Below are positions 54,150 to 63,376 of a stretch of 64,000 nucleotides of DNA, piece by piece (position 1 is the stretch's first letter; the number at the start of each line of letters is the position of its first letter). Both the position numbers and the translations under genes were made by a program. The notes beneath the pieces are model-generated. The model was not told the DNA's origin. It was given only the letters and a program-made list of their open reading frames with translations, and searched no databases. The stretch lies in contig NZ_JANZXB010000009.1 of assembly GCF_025371035.1 (NCBI RefSeq), positions 124,001 to 188,000 of the forward strand. Reading direction: 5' to 3'. This DNA is from Sphingomonas sp. LC-1 (GTDB lineage Bacteria; Pseudomonadota; Alphaproteobacteria; Sphingomonadales; Sphingomonadaceae).

Positions 54150-54410
54150 ATGGACACGACCAACCAGAACAACGTCGCACCCGCGACCGAAATCGACACC
54201 TCGGGCGCGCCCCAGCAGATCGTTCCCGATGTCGATATGGAGCACCCCGCCGTCGACAATGACCCGCGCGCGGGGACCACGACCGAACAGAACCGCATCG
54301 ACTTCAACGACCCGACGATTTCGGGTTCGGATCAGGTCGCCATCAACCTGGGCATGAAGACCGAGGAAGAGGCTGCCAAAGAGGCGAAGCGCGCCGCGAA
54401 GAAGGGCTGA
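54150..54410 (+). CDS. small head-region protein
   Basis: An 86-residue acidic protein, disordered in the first 50 residues, ending in a basic helix (EEEAAKEAKRAAKKG). It lies between capsid and connector genes, where decoration or head-completion proteins are found. No family is assigned. Confidence 0.6.
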   Translation: MDTTNQNNVAPATEIDTSGAPQQIVPDVDMEHPAVDNDPRAGTTTEQNRIDFNDPTISGSDQVAINLGMKTEEEAAKEAKRAAKKG

Positions 54411-54445
54411 CGCCCTCCCAGCCCCTCCAGCGAGCGAGGTGAATT

Positions 54446-54973
54446 ATGGACATCGTCTCGCTGGAGGATGCCCGGCGGCAGTTGCGGCTGGGCTCCGACA
54501 CCTCGCGCGATGACGAATTGCGCGGGTGGATCGCGGACGCGACCGGGTTTATCGAGGATTACACCGGCCACACCCTGTCGCTCCGCAATGTGACGCAGAC
54601 CTTCACCGGCTTCGACACCATGGCTTTGCGGGCTTGGCCCGTTGCCGCGTCGGCCGTGCCGGTCGTCACCTATGCCGACCAGGCGGGACAGGCTGTCGCG
54701 GTTCCGGCGGCGCGCATCGATGTGTCACGACGCCCGGTACGTGCTGTGCCGAAAATCGGCACACGATGGCCTTCGGTGGCAGCGGGAACGACCGTCACCG
54801 TCACCGTGGCGGCCGGATATGCCAGCGCCGACGACGTGCCGCGCAATTTCCGTCGCGCCGCGCTGCTGCTCATCGGCGCATATGACGCGGACCGCGAAGG
54901 CGGGGAGATCATGGCTGAGGCGGAGAAGCGCGCGCGCAGCCTCTGTTCGAACAAGCGGGCCCGATCGCTATGA
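54446..54973 (+). CDS. head-tail connector protein (gp6-like)
   Basis: A 175-residue protein whose N-terminus (VSLEDARRQLRLGSDTSRDDELRGWIADATGFIEDYTG) is the gp6/gp15-type adaptor signature: two or three helices binding the portal underside, followed by a beta-rich domain. It forms the ring under the portal. It overlaps the next gene by 4 bases. Confidence 0.88.
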   Translation: MDIVSLEDARRQLRLGSDTSRDDELRGWIADATGFIEDYTGHTLSLRNVTQTFTGFDTMALRAWPVAASAVPVVTYADQAGQAVAVPAARIDVSRRPVRAVPKIGTRWPSVAAGTTVTVTVAAGYASADDVPRNFRRAALLLIGAYDADREGGEIMAEAEKRARSLCSNKRARSL

Positions 54974-55341
54974 GCGTAGGCAAGGGGCTTTCCAGCCGCC
55001 TCCGCGAAACGGTGCGGATCATGATGCCCGATCAGGAGCCCAACGGCCAAGGTGGACGCAGGCCCGCCGCCGGGACCGAAGGATGGAAGGTGCTCGACAC
55101 CGTGGCGGCCGAAATCATCGCCCTTCGCGGCAATGAGGCCATGCGGAACAGCGTCGAGCGCGCCGTTCAGATGTGGAAGGTCACCATTCGCGACCGCCCA
55201 GACATTCGGATGTTCTATCGCCTCGTCTGGACGAAAACCGGGACGGTCATGGACATCACGTCCGCCGCCCCCGACCCGGAAACCCCCGGCGCGTTGGTGA
55301 TGACCGGCGAAAGCGGCATTGTCGGGAGAAACAGGCGATGA
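54970..55341 (+). CDS. head-tail adaptor / head closure protein
   Basis: A 123-residue beta-rich protein in the usual head-closure position. It has the WKVLDTVAAEIIALRGNEAM and VTIRDRPDIRMFYRLVW segments seen in SPP1 gp16-like adaptors. It should close the connector once DNA is packaged. It overlaps both neighbours by 4 bases (ATGA). Confidence 0.82.
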   Translation: MSVGKGLSSRLRETVRIMMPDQEPNGQGGRRPAAGTEGWKVLDTVAAEIIALRGNEAMRNSVERAVQMWKVTIRDRPDIRMFYRLVWTKTGTVMDITSAAPDPETPGALVMTGESGIVGRNRR

Positions 55342-55841
55342 GCAAGCTTAAGGGGGCCCGTGCCACCCGCTCGCTGTTGCGTCGCCTCCCTGACGAATCG
55401 CAAACCGAGATTATCGGCGCGTTCGAGCGGGGTGGACCACGCTTGCGGGCAGCGATCCAAGCCCGCGCCAAGCGAAAGACCGGGACACTGGCGGCGGGGG
55501 TCAAGTACCGCATCTACCCCAAGACGCTGCGGATGCAGGTCGGCCTTCTTGGCACCAAGCGGGGCCGGGCGAAGCTGTTTTACGGCTTCGTGCTGGATAA
55601 GGGCCGCAAGGCGCAGGTGGTTACCGTGCAGCGGCGGCGCGTCGGCTCGGGCAAAGTGTTGTCGCGCGGGCGCAAGCGGGCTCAGGACATCGTTTCGACC
55701 TATCGCCTGCGCGTGAAGGCGCTGGCCGCCGACCGTTTCGTGACAGGGCGCTATCCCGACCTTCGCCGCGTGATCGGCGATGAAGTCCGCACGCTCTTCG
55801 ATCGCGCATTGCGCCGAGTGGCAGGGGGTCTGCGTGATTGA
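55338..55841 (+). CDS. HK97 gp10-like tail-junction protein
   Basis: A 167-residue basic protein. The segment GPRLRAAIQARAKRKTGTLAAGVKYRIY is the HK97 gp10 family pattern (RA..P.DTG.L..S), and the C-terminal part is helical. It acts in head-tail joining or tail completion. The start overlaps the preceding stop as ATGA. Confidence 0.85.
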   Translation: MSKLKGARATRSLLRRLPDESQTEIIGAFERGGPRLRAAIQARAKRKTGTLAAGVKYRIYPKTLRMQVGLLGTKRGRAKLFYGFVLDKGRKAQVVTVQRRRVGSGKVLSRGRKRAQDIVSTYRLRVKALAADRFVTGRYPDLRRVIGDEVRTLFDRALRRVAGGLRD

Positions 55842-56229
55842 TGCGAAATCGGCGGTCAAACAGACCGTCTATGCCGAATTGTCCCCAGCATTCACTGCGA
55901 ATGAGGCAGGCGTCTTCGAGGATGTACCGGAGGATGAGGATTTCCCGCTCATCATCTTGGGCGACATCGAAAGCGTGCCGTTCGGACGCCATGACGACCC
56001 GGACCGGCGGGTAACCCTGACCCTCATTACCCTGACCGAGGGCGATGAAAGCGCACCCTGTATCGCGTTGCAGGCCAAGGCCGAAGGGCTGCTGGCCGAC
56101 AAGTCTTTTGAGATCGAGGGTTGGGTGCTGCACGTCTCGCTGGGCAGCAGCGACGCCGCGCTGACCGAAGACGGCACCGGATACCTCGGCACCTCGATCA
56201 TCAACGTCCTCGCCTTCCGCGACGACTGA
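55834..56229 (+). CDS. tail terminator / completion protein (DUF3168-like)
   Basis: A 131-residue protein in the tail-terminator position, with the AVKQTVYAELSPAFTANEAGVFEDVPEDEDFPLIILGD start typical of DUF3168. It caps the tail tube and joins it to the head. GTG 55834 is chosen, preceded by CAGGGGGT; no nearer ATG matches the family start. It overlaps the gp10-like gene by 8 bases. Confidence 0.85.
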   Translation: MIDAKSAVKQTVYAELSPAFTANEAGVFEDVPEDEDFPLIILGDIESVPFGRHDDPDRRVTLTLITLTEGDESAPCIALQAKAEGLLADKSFEIEGWVLHVSLGSSDAALTEDGTGYLGTSIINVLAFRDD

Positions 56230-56286
56230 CCCTTTCCACCACCTCCGCCCCGCCTCGCCAGCGGGACTTTTTCAAGGAGAAGCACG

Positions 56287-56724
56287 ATGGCGAAGAAGCT
56301 TGGCAACGATTACCTGCTGTGGGTCGAAAGCTCGACCTCCGGCACGTATAACCTCGTGAAGGGGCAGCAGACCCTTTCCATCTCGCGCGACGCGGGTTCC
56401 ATCGACACGTCGACCAAGGACGACGCCGGTTACGGCACGTCGGCCCCTGGCTTGAAGTCGCTGAAAATCTCGCTCGACATGATCCCGAACCTGCCCGACG
56501 CCAACGGCTACACGCGGCTGGAATCGCTCTGCAACGTCGCGCCCGCCGTGCCGTTCAACATCCAGATTCGCAAGGGCGGCGCGTCGGGCGGCAATGCCGA
56601 CGTGGTCTTTGCCGGTCAGGTTTACGGCAACCTCGACAGCACCGAGTTCGGCCAGAACGACGCCGTCAAGGCGAAGGGCGCATTTTCGGCCGCCGCCGCG
56701 CCGACCACCGACATCCTCGGTTGA
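56287..56724 (+). CDS. major tail tube protein
   Basis: A 145-residue beta-rich protein following the tail terminator, with GNDYLLWVE, VKGQQTLSISRDAGSIDTSTKDDAGYG and TRLESLCNVAPAVPFNIQIR: the lambda gpV / TP901-1-like tube fold. Its size is typical of GTA-like siphophages. A strong ribosome site (AAGGAGAA) precedes it, as befits a highly made structural protein. Confidence 0.88.
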   Translation: MAKKLGNDYLLWVESSTSGTYNLVKGQQTLSISRDAGSIDTSTKDDAGYGTSAPGLKSLKISLDMIPNLPDANGYTRLESLCNVAPAVPFNIQIRKGGASGGNADVVFAGQVYGNLDSTEFGQNDAVKAKGAFSAAAAPTTDILG

Positions 56725-56736
56725 TAGGAGCCCACC

Positions 56737-57057
56737 ATGGAAATCACGATTGGCGGCAAGGCTTACCGCACCCGCAAACCCTCCGACCTCGACAAGGCGC
56801 TGCTTGGCACCACCGGGTGCAGCGCCGCCGAGATCGCGTCCCACCTGGGCGGATGGCCCAGCGCTGGCCGCATCGCCTCGGCGCTGCATCCGTTCCTGCC
56901 CGACGATGCCCCTTCGGCCCCGGAACTGGCGCAGGCCATCGCCGCGTCCGAGGATGGCCCTAAAATCCTCGTCGCGGTGAAGAAGCTGTATGCGGCCGAT
57001 GAGGAAACGGCGACCGCCGCCCCGGCCACCGCGTCGAAGCCGAGCAAGACGGAATGA
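56737..57057 (+). CDS. tail-module protein of unknown function
   Basis: A 106-residue protein between tube and chaperone genes, with an N-terminal beta-hairpin (ITIGGKAYRTRKP), a helical centre and an Ala/Thr-rich tail. By place it may be part of the tail-assembly chaperone set. It overlaps the next gene by 4 bases. Confidence 0.65.
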   Translation: MEITIGGKAYRTRKPSDLDKALLGTTGCSAAEIASHLGGWPSAGRIASALHPFLPDDAPSAPELAQAIAASEDGPKILVAVKKLYAADEETATAAPATASKPSKTE

Positions 57058-57494
57058 GCGACGCCGCGAACGACATTCGCGGCGAGGTCGACCTTGTACT
57101 GGACGGGCAACGCTTCGTGCTGCGCCCGTCCTATACGGCGATCAAAGCCATGGAGAAGAAAACCGGCCGGGCACTGATCGAACTGGCGCAGTTGGCCGAA
57201 CAGGGCGCGATGACGCAGGAGCATCAGGCGATCGTCGTGACGGAGTTGGTCCGCGCCTGGGGGCGCGAATTGGCCGAAGACGAATATGCCACCGCCGAAC
57301 AGAAGATGATGATTACCGCCGCCCGGTCAGCGAACGCTGACACGATCGGCGAACTGCTCTACCCGGTCGGCGTGATGGAGGTGCAGCCGCGCCTTCAAAT
57401 CGTGCTGGGGCTGGCACTGACGGGGGGATGCCTGCCGTCGGGGGAAATGAAGCCGACGGCGACGACGACGCCCGAGATCCCCGTCGGCGATTGA
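57054..57494 (+). CDS. GTA-like tail assembly chaperone
   Basis: A 146-residue protein. GEVDLVLDGQRFVLRPSYTAIKAMEKKTGRALIELA is the pattern of gene-transfer-agent family tail proteins that lie before the short chaperone and tape measure. It probably coats the tape measure during tail assembly. It overlaps both neighbours. Confidence 0.82.
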   Translation: MSDAANDIRGEVDLVLDGQRFVLRPSYTAIKAMEKKTGRALIELAQLAEQGAMTQEHQAIVVTELVRAWGRELAEDEYATAEQKMMITAARSANADTIGELLYPVGVMEVQPRLQIVLGLALTGGCLPSGEMKPTATTTPEIPVGD

Positions 57495-57613
57495 TGGGCA
57501 TTGCCGCTGCGGCGTTCGGGTGGACGGCGGCGGAGTTTTGGGCATCGACCCCTCATGAATTTTGGGCCGCGTTCGAAGCTTGGAAGGCGATGAACACCAA
57601 GCCTGACGATTAA
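57494..57613 (+). CDS. short tail assembly chaperone
   Basis: A 39-residue protein (GIAAAAFGWTAAEFWASTPHEFWAAFEAW) of the short GTA-associated chaperone type, where a GW.P.EFW.ST..E motif is usual. ATG 57494 overlaps the stop of the previous gene as TGATG. In related phages this gene is a separate small frame rather than a frameshift product. Confidence 0.75.
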   Translation: MGIAAAAFGWTAAEFWASTPHEFWAAFEAWKAMNTKPDD

Positions 57614-57876
57614 TCGCACTTCGGCAATTCAATCGGCTTTTCGCCCGGCGCGACGGGCATCGCGGCGAGGTCTTTCCTCAATTGGCGACATGCTCGCGCG
57701 GTATCGACCATCGCCTTCGCTGTGGCCTTGTTTCGGTCGTCTGCCTGCCGCTGCGATGACTGGTAGCTCGTCACGAGCATCCAACCCAATCCGGCCAGGA
57801 TGATCGGCAGCCAAATAATCATCGCCAACTGCATGGCGGTGACCGGCCGGGCGAATCTTGAGCGCTGATTTTCCAT
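57610..57876 (-). CDS. small single-pass membrane protein on the opposite strand of the tail module
   Basis: An 88-residue protein with a short basic N-terminus, one transmembrane helix (LAMIIWLPIILAGLGWMLV, about 18-36) and a charged C-terminal domain with two Cys (Cys62 and Cys87). It fills the only gap of the tail module, between the short chaperone and tape measure, and runs against the operon. The layout suggests an independently expressed insert (moron), for example a superinfection-exclusion protein, or a misplaced spanin/holin-like gene. No family is recognised. Confidence 0.6.
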   Translation of the reverse strand: MENQRSRFARPVTAMQLAMIIWLPIILAGLGWMLVTSYQSSQRQADDRNKATAKAMVDTARACRQLRKDLAAMPVAPGEKPIELPKCD

Positions 57877-57890
57877 AGGAAGGAGCCTCC

Positions 57891-60800
57891 ATGGCAGGCA
57901 CCACCGACGTCAAGTCCCTGATGCTCCAAGTGGACGCGTCGGTTGAACTGCTGCGGAGGAACCTCCAGCAGGGGCTGCGCGACATCGGCGCATTCGAACA
58001 GTCGGCCAACCGGACCGCCGGGCAGGTCGACCAGCGCTTGGGCCAAGTCGGCCGTAGCTTCAATCTCAGTGCGCCGATTGCTCGCACGCGCGCCGAAATT
58101 GCGACGATCGGGACCACTGCGGACCGTGTCGAGCGACAGGTTCGCCAATCGACCACCAGTATGCGGACCGCTCTGCTGGCGTCGACGGCGGGCCTTGGGG
58201 CGGCGTTCAGCGTCAACCAGGTCAAGGAATATGCCGACGGCTATACCCGCTTCACGAACCAGTTGAAGGTTGCGGGTTTGGAAGGCGCTGCGCTCGGCAA
58301 GACGCAGAATGACCTATACGGCATCGCGCAGCGCTACGGCGTCCAGCTTGAATCGGTGGGCGGCCTTTATGGTCGCCTGACGCAGGGCGCGAAGGAATTG
58401 GGCGCGTCGCAATCCGATTTGCTCCGCTTCGTCGGCGGCGTAGGCGCTGCCCTTAAGGTGCAGGGTGGCGACGCAGCGTCGACCTCGGGCGCGATCCTGC
58501 AGCTTACCCAGGCGCTGGGCGGCCAGATTGTCCGGGCAGAGGAATTCAATTCGATCAACGAGGGCGCGCGGCCGATCCTTCAAGCCGTGGCGAATGGCAT
58601 TGACCGTTTTGGCGGCTCGGTCGCGAAACTGCGCGGCGAGGTTATCGAAGGCAAGGTAACCAGCCGCGAGTTCTTCGAGGCGTTCCTCAAGGGATCGGCC
58701 CAGCTCGAAGCGCAGGCGTCGAAGGCCAATTTCACCATCAGCGCGTCGTTTCAAATCCTGAACAATGCGCTCGGCAAATATATCGGCGAGAGCGACCAGG
58801 CGTTCAGTGCGTCGGAGCGGGTCGGCGGCGCGATCGTCAGCATCGCGAACAATCTCGACACCATCGTCCCGGCCCTAACGACCATCGCTATCGCCTATGG
58901 CGCAACGAAGGCGGCCGGGCTGGCATTCGGCGGCGTCGCTTCCGTCATTGCCACGGTCGCCCAAGCGGACCGCGCGTTGGCGGAACAGGTGCTGCTTGGG
59001 AATGCCTCGTTCGTCAGCCGGTCGGAACTGGCAGCCAATTCCGCCCGTCTCGTCGCGGCAACGGATGCTGAAGCGGTCGCCAGCATTGAGGCGACGATCG
59101 CGGCCCGGCAGGCGGAACAGGCCACCCCGCGCGAGCAGATCGCGGCGGAGCGTGCCTTGGCCGCCGAACGGCGGGCGCAGGCGGTCAATCTGGCGGCGCA
59201 GAATGTCGGCGGCGGCAATCGTACCGCGTTGCTTGCCGCGCAGCGCAAGGCCGAGAATGACGCATCGTTCGCGACACAGCGACTGACGACGGCACGCCAG
59301 CGCCTTGCGGTGGTGGACGCTGAATTGGCGGTTGCTGAAAGCAGTGTGGCTGGGGCGCATGAGAAAGCCGCCGCATCGGCGGCGATAGCGGAGGCGGCAA
59401 CTGCGCGCGCGACGATCGCGGCGCGGGCGGGCGCGGCGGCATCGCGACTGTTCGCCGGTGCGCTGACGTTGATCGGCGGCTCGGTCGCGGGGGGCGCTGC
59501 CGTGCTGGCGATCGGCGCGCTCGTCGGTGCAGTGCTGATGTACCGGAACGCTATGCAGGCGGCCGAAGACAGGAACCGCGCCACCGCTGCGGCAATGAAG
59601 GAGACCTCCGAGGCGAGCGTCACCCTCAATCAAGATTTGAGGCTGATGGCACAGGCAGGTGCGTCCGCCGCCTCCGGGCTGACGCAAGTCGGTGCAAATG
59701 CGGCTTCCTCGACCGGTCAAATGCTTACGTTCGCGGGGGCCGTTGGCGAGGCAGCTGAGAAGCTGCGCCAGTTGGCGATAGCACGTCGTAACGAACAAGT
59801 TCTGGACCTCGCTACTAAGTCGGTTGCAGCGGAGCGCCGCGCAAATGAGGCGCAGGCGCGCATCAACGCTCGGCGTCCATCAATCACGGCTGTCAGCGGT
59901 GGTTCGGCCATGTCCGTTGGTGGGCCCGGCGAACTTTCTGCGGCGGATCGCCAGGCAAATGCGAATGACGCCCGTATCGTTTCCGAGAACCGCGCGCTTC
60001 AACAGGCGAATTATCGGCTGGCGCAGCGAGCGGCAAATCTTCCACTGGCGGGCCGCATCAGGGAAAGCGACCGGGTAGGCGGGCGCGATGTGGACGGCGA
60101 TTTGGCCCGAGTCACGCGCGACCTTGTCGTGGCGCGCGAGCGTGGCATTCGCTCGCAGATCGACGCCTTGGAGGCGCAGAAATTCGAACTGACGCAGTAC
60201 AAGAAGTACCGGAAGGACGGCCTGTCGCCACAGGCCGCATCAGATGCGGCGAGCGGGGATGCCGCCTCCTTCCGTAATGCGTCTTCCGGGGCGCAGGGTG
60301 ACCGCGACGCACGGACGAACCGCACCGCGCGCAACAAGGCGGACCGCGAGGCGCTGGCGGCGTCAAAGCGCCAAGCCGCCGAGGTTCGCGACGCGGCGGC
60401 TGATACCCGCGCATTTGCTGCGGGCGAGCGCCAAGCGAACAATGACATCGCGGCGGCGCGCGCGGAGTTGACGAACTCCGCGGTCGAGCGCGCGGCGATT
60501 GAGAAAGCCCGGATCGAGTCCGAGCGCCAAAGCCGGAACGAAGAACTGGCAGAGCAGGCCAAGCAGGGCCGGTTCGGTGACGGGGATACAGGCCAGCAGC
60601 GCTTGAAGACGTTGCAGGGGCTGAACGATCAGCGGGCCGCGCTCGAAACGCAAGTGGTCGACGCGCGCGAACGGCAGCGGATCGCCGACGAGGCGTTAGC
60701 GCTCGCCAATGCCGATCGGACCAACCAGACCGACCTGCTGCGCGCACAATCGAACCTCGTCACCTCGGCTTCGGAGCGTCGCGACCTCGAACGCCGCATC

Positions 60801-61700
60801 CTCGCCATCCAGTATGACGAAGAGCGGGCGAAGCTGGACGGGGTGATAGCCTCTCGCGAAACCACTGACGCGGAAAAGGAAATCGCTCGCCGTCGCAAGG
60901 CCATGTTGGGCGACCTCCAGGCAGCCGACGAAAAGAACGTCGACCGGCAGAACGCCGGGCCGCTCGATCAGTATCGCCAGCGCATTCAGGCCGCCACCGG
61001 CGACATGAAGGAGGCGCTAGAAAGCGTCGAGGTCAACGGCCTCGAATCGCTGGAAAGCGGGCTCGCCAGCATCATCAGCGGGACGGAGGATGTCGGCTCC
61101 GCCTTCAAGAAGATGGCGCAAAGCATCATCGCCGACTTGGTGCGGATCGGCATTCAAAAGGCCATTCTCTCGGCGATCGGCGGAAGCCCGTTTGGTTTCC
61201 GTGATGGTGGATCACTGTCGAGCGTGCCCGGTCGGGCTGACGGCGGTTCGCTGGGCGGTCTTATCAGCGGCCCAGGCAATGGGCGGTCCGACAGCATCCT
61301 TGCGCTGCTGGGCGGGCCCGGCGGTGGCGCTGTGCGGCTGTCCAATCGTGAGTTCATCATGAACGAGCGAGCAGTGCAGTATTACGGTGCCGACACCATG
61401 GCCGCGATCAATGGCCGCCGCCTGCCGCGCTTCGCCGATGGCGGATCGCTCTCCGCGCCCTCGATGCCGGGCAACCTTTCCGTGGCCCGCGCGCCGTCGC
61501 TGGCGTCGCTGGCGAGCGACGGGACGGCGGGAGCGAACGGCAATGTCACCGTGTCCATCGCCCTGAGCGATGACCTTGATGCTCGCATTGATAATCGGGC
61601 GGCCGGGGTGGCGGTGCAGGTCGTGCGCAACAACGCGCCGCAGATTGTCGAGGCTGCGACCGTCGCGACCGTCGCGACCCTCAACCGCTCCAGCCTGTAG
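57891..61700 (+). CDS. tail tape measure protein
   Basis: A 1269-residue protein, the longest in the window. The tape-measure domain lies at about 95-250 (YTRFTNQLKVAGLEGAAL, QRYGVQLESVGGLYGRLTQGAKELG, GGQIVRAEEFNSINEGARPIL). Long coiled coils flank one hydrophobic helix near 520-550 (LIGGSVAGGAAVLAIGALVGAVLMY). The C-terminus has a Gly-rich segment and ends in a helix. Its length predicts a tail of very roughly 190 nm at 1.5 angstrom per residue. It is preceded by AGGAG. Confidence 0.94.
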   Translation: MAGTTDVKSLMLQVDASVELLRRNLQQGLRDIGAFEQSANRTAGQVDQRLGQVGRSFNLSAPIARTRAEIATIGTTADRVERQVRQSTTSMRTALLASTAGLGAAFSVNQVKEYADGYTRFTNQLKVAGLEGAALGKTQNDLYGIAQRYGVQLESVGGLYGRLTQGAKELGASQSDLLRFVGGVGAALKVQGGDAASTSGAILQLTQALGGQIVRAEEFNSINEGARPILQAVANGIDRFGGSVAKLRGEVIEGKVTSREFFEAFLKGSAQLEAQASKANFTISASFQILNNALGKYIGESDQAFSASERVGGAIVSIANNLDTIVPALTTIAIAYGATKAAGLAFGGVASVIATVAQADRALAEQVLLGNASFVSRSELAANSARLVAATDAEAVASIEATIAARQAEQATPREQIAAERALAAERRAQAVNLAAQNVGGGNRTALLAAQRKAENDASFATQRLTTARQRLAVVDAELAVAESSVAGAHEKAAASAAIAEAATARATIAARAGAAASRLFAGALTLIGGSVAGGAAVLAIGALVGAVLMYRNAMQAAEDRNRATAAAMKETSEASVTLNQDLRLMAQAGASAASGLTQVGANAASSTGQMLTFAGAVGEAAEKLRQLAIARRNEQVLDLATKSVAAERRANEAQARINARRPSITAVSGGSAMSVGGPGELSAADRQANANDARIVSENRALQQANYRLAQRAANLPLAGRIRESDRVGGRDVDGDLARVTRDLVVARERGIRSQIDALEAQKFELTQYKKYRKDGLSPQAASDAASGDAASFRNASSGAQGDRDARTNRTARNKADREALAASKRQAAEVRDAAADTRAFAAGERQANNDIAAARAELTNSAVERAAIEKARIESERQSRNEELAEQAKQGRFGDGDTGQQRLKTLQGLNDQRAALETQVVDARERQRIADEALALANADRTNQTDLLRAQSNLVTSASERRDLERRILAIQYDEERAKLDGVIASRETTDAEKEIARRRKAMLGDLQAADEKNVDRQNAGPLDQYRQRIQAATGDMKEALESVEVNGLESLESGLASIISGTEDVGSAFKKMAQSIIADLVRIGIQKAILSAIGGSPFGFRDGGSLSSVPGRADGGSLGGLISGPGNGRSDSILALLGGPGGGAVRLSNREFIMNERAVQYYGADTMAAINGRRLPRFADGGSLSAPSMPGNLSVARAPSLASLASDGTAGANGNVTVSIALSDDLDARIDNRAAGVAVQVVRNNAPQIVEAATVATVATLNRSSL

Positions 61701-61707
61701 GACTGCC

Positions 61708-62319
61708 ATGGCCCTCATCATGCCGCCAGCGGACCTTCCGCTGAAGAACGTCAAATGGCGTCTGCCGTTCGCCGCCCAGGTCAACCGATCGGGGTGGACC
61801 GGCACCACGAAGACCGTGGGATTGCCAGGCGCGGCGTTCTGGACCGTCAGTGGCAATTTCCGGCTGCTGATCGGCGAGGATCGGGCAAAGCGGTGGCGGG
61901 GGTTCTTCGTCAGCTTGAACGGGCCCGTCCACCGCTTCCCCGTCGTCGCGATCGAGAACGCCCGACAGACCAGCGCGGCGAACCCGACCGTGCGGGGCGG
62001 CGCGGGAAGTGGGAACACCCTGCCGTTGCAGGGCTTGCCGGGCGGTCAGACGGTATTGGTCACCGGCGACCTGATGACGGTGTTTCTGCCGAGCGGGCAC
62101 CGTCGTCTGGTCTGCCTGACGCAAGACTTGGTCACCAACGGCCAGGGGCTCGCTACCGCCGTCTTCGGCCCCGAACTCGGCGAGGTGCCGGCGACTGGCG
62201 CGACGGTCGAAATCCAGCGTCCCTATGCCGTGGTCGCGCTGACCAGCGAGCCGCCCGGTTGGGATGTCGAACCCGGCCAGCTCTATCAATTCGCGGTGTC
62301 GGCGGAGGAACGCAAATGA
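61708..62319 (+). CDS. distal tail protein
   Basis: A 203-residue beta-rich protein directly after the tape measure, where the distal-tail hub is expected. Segments KNVKWRLPFAAQVNRSGWTG and FWTVSGNFRLLIGEDRAKRW resemble tail proteins in siphophages of alphaproteobacteria. It overlaps the next gene by 4 bases. Identity rests mainly on position. Confidence 0.7.
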   Translation: MALIMPPADLPLKNVKWRLPFAAQVNRSGWTGTTKTVGLPGAAFWTVSGNFRLLIGEDRAKRWRGFFVSLNGPVHRFPVVAIENARQTSAANPTVRGGAGSGNTLPLQGLPGGQTVLVTGDLMTVFLPSGHRRLVCLTQDLVTNGQGLATAVFGPELGEVPATGATVEIQRPYAVVALTSEPPGWDVEPGQLYQFAVSAEERK

Positions 62320-62972
62320 GCCGCCCCGACGCAGCCGCATCGGCGGCGCTAGACGCCCAGGTCATCCGCCCGGTATTCTTCTGCTATCTCGACATCGTCG
62401 GAGATCCACTGCGCGCCTGCACGGCTGGCCGGAGCTATGGTTTCAGCGGGACGGGCGATACCGACCTTGACGGGTTCACCTTCGACGGGATCGACCCGAC
62501 GGTGGTGGACATCGGGCCTGTCCGAAACAAGGACGGCGGCTCCGACGCGGTCACCGCGAAGCTTTCCGGTCTCGTCGCGCTCGACGCGGACCTGATGAAC
62601 ATCATCGGCAATAAGGCCAACTGGCAAGGCCGGACCGCGCGCCTATGGCGCATGATCCGCGACGAGGGCGGCAACCAGCAAGGCGCGGTCCAGCACTATT
62701 ACACCGGCTGGATGACGTCGCTGACCATCGGCGGCTCGCCCGAAAACCAGACCATCAACCTGACGATCGAAAGCTATCTGGCCGCCTTCAGCAAGGAATC
62801 GGGCCGGACCTATCAGGATCAGGAAACCTTCGATCCCGGCGACCAGTCGGCGCGCGCCTCGATCGCGGTCGCCAACGGGATGAGCGGCAGCCCGCTTGTC
62901 AGCAACACCCCCACGCAAAACCCCTACGCCGGTGGCGGCGGCGGAATGGGAAACCGAATGGAGGCGCTATGA
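62316..62972 (+). CDS. tail hub protein (DUF2163-like)
   Basis: A 218-residue protein. VIRPVFFCYLDIVGDPLRACTAG, FDGIDPTVVDIGPVRNKDGGSD and TARLWRMIRDEGGNQQGAVQHYYTGWMTSLTI suggest the DUF2163/GTA gp13-type hub domain. It should form part of the baseplate ring joining tube and tip. It is coupled to the neighbouring genes by ATGA overlaps. Confidence 0.72.
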   Translation: MSRPDAAASAALDAQVIRPVFFCYLDIVGDPLRACTAGRSYGFSGTGDTDLDGFTFDGIDPTVVDIGPVRNKDGGSDAVTAKLSGLVALDADLMNIIGNKANWQGRTARLWRMIRDEGGNQQGAVQHYYTGWMTSLTIGGSPENQTINLTIESYLAAFSKESGRTYQDQETFDPGDQSARASIAVANGMSGSPLVSNTPTQNPYAGGGGGMGNRMEAL

Positions 62973-63376
62973 TCCGGTTGCCCGATTGGGAAGCGCGCCT
63001 GCACGACTATCTGGCGGCGCATGAGGGTGCGGTTTTCGCCTGGGGCGTGACGGATTGCGCGCTGTTCGCGGCCGGTGCGGTCGAGGCGATGACGGGCACT
63101 GATCCGGCGGCTTCCTACAGGGGGCATTATTCCAGCGCGGCCGGATCGGTGAAGGCGCTGCGCCGCTATGGCGCGGGGACGCTTTCGGACACCATTTCCG
63201 CCGCCTTCCCCGACCGGGCGACTGGTCACGCGCGACGCGGCGACCTCGTCATGGTCGATGACATGGTGGGCATCTGCATCGGGACGGATGCCGTCTTTGT
63301 CGGGGAAGAGAATGGCGTCGCCGGGCTGGTCCGCTACCCGCGCGCCGAGTGGGCGCGTTGCTGGGGTGTTGGCTGA
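62969..63376 (+). CDS. NlpC/P60-like tail protein (DUF6950-like)
   Basis: A 135-residue protein. FAWGVTDCALFAAGAVEAM places a Cys as in phage NlpC/P60 cell-wall peptidases, and RRGDLVMVDDMVGICIGTDAVFV provides the later motif region. It may cleave peptidoglycan cross-bridges during DNA entry. The putative His follows less clearly, so catalysis is probable only. It overlaps both neighbours. Confidence 0.78.
   Translation: MIRLPDWEARLHDYLAAHEGAVFAWGVTDCALFAAGAVEAMTGTDPAASYRGHYSSAAGSVKALRRYGAGTLSDTISAAFPDRATGHARRGDLVMVDDMVGICIGTDAVFVGEENGVAGLVRYPRAEWARCWGVG

Noticed and set aside
57494-57613. Programmed frameshift joining the GTA-like chaperone and the short chaperone
   Set aside because: The genes already meet with a TGATG restart overlap and no slippery heptamer was seen near the junction, so reinitiation is the simpler reading.
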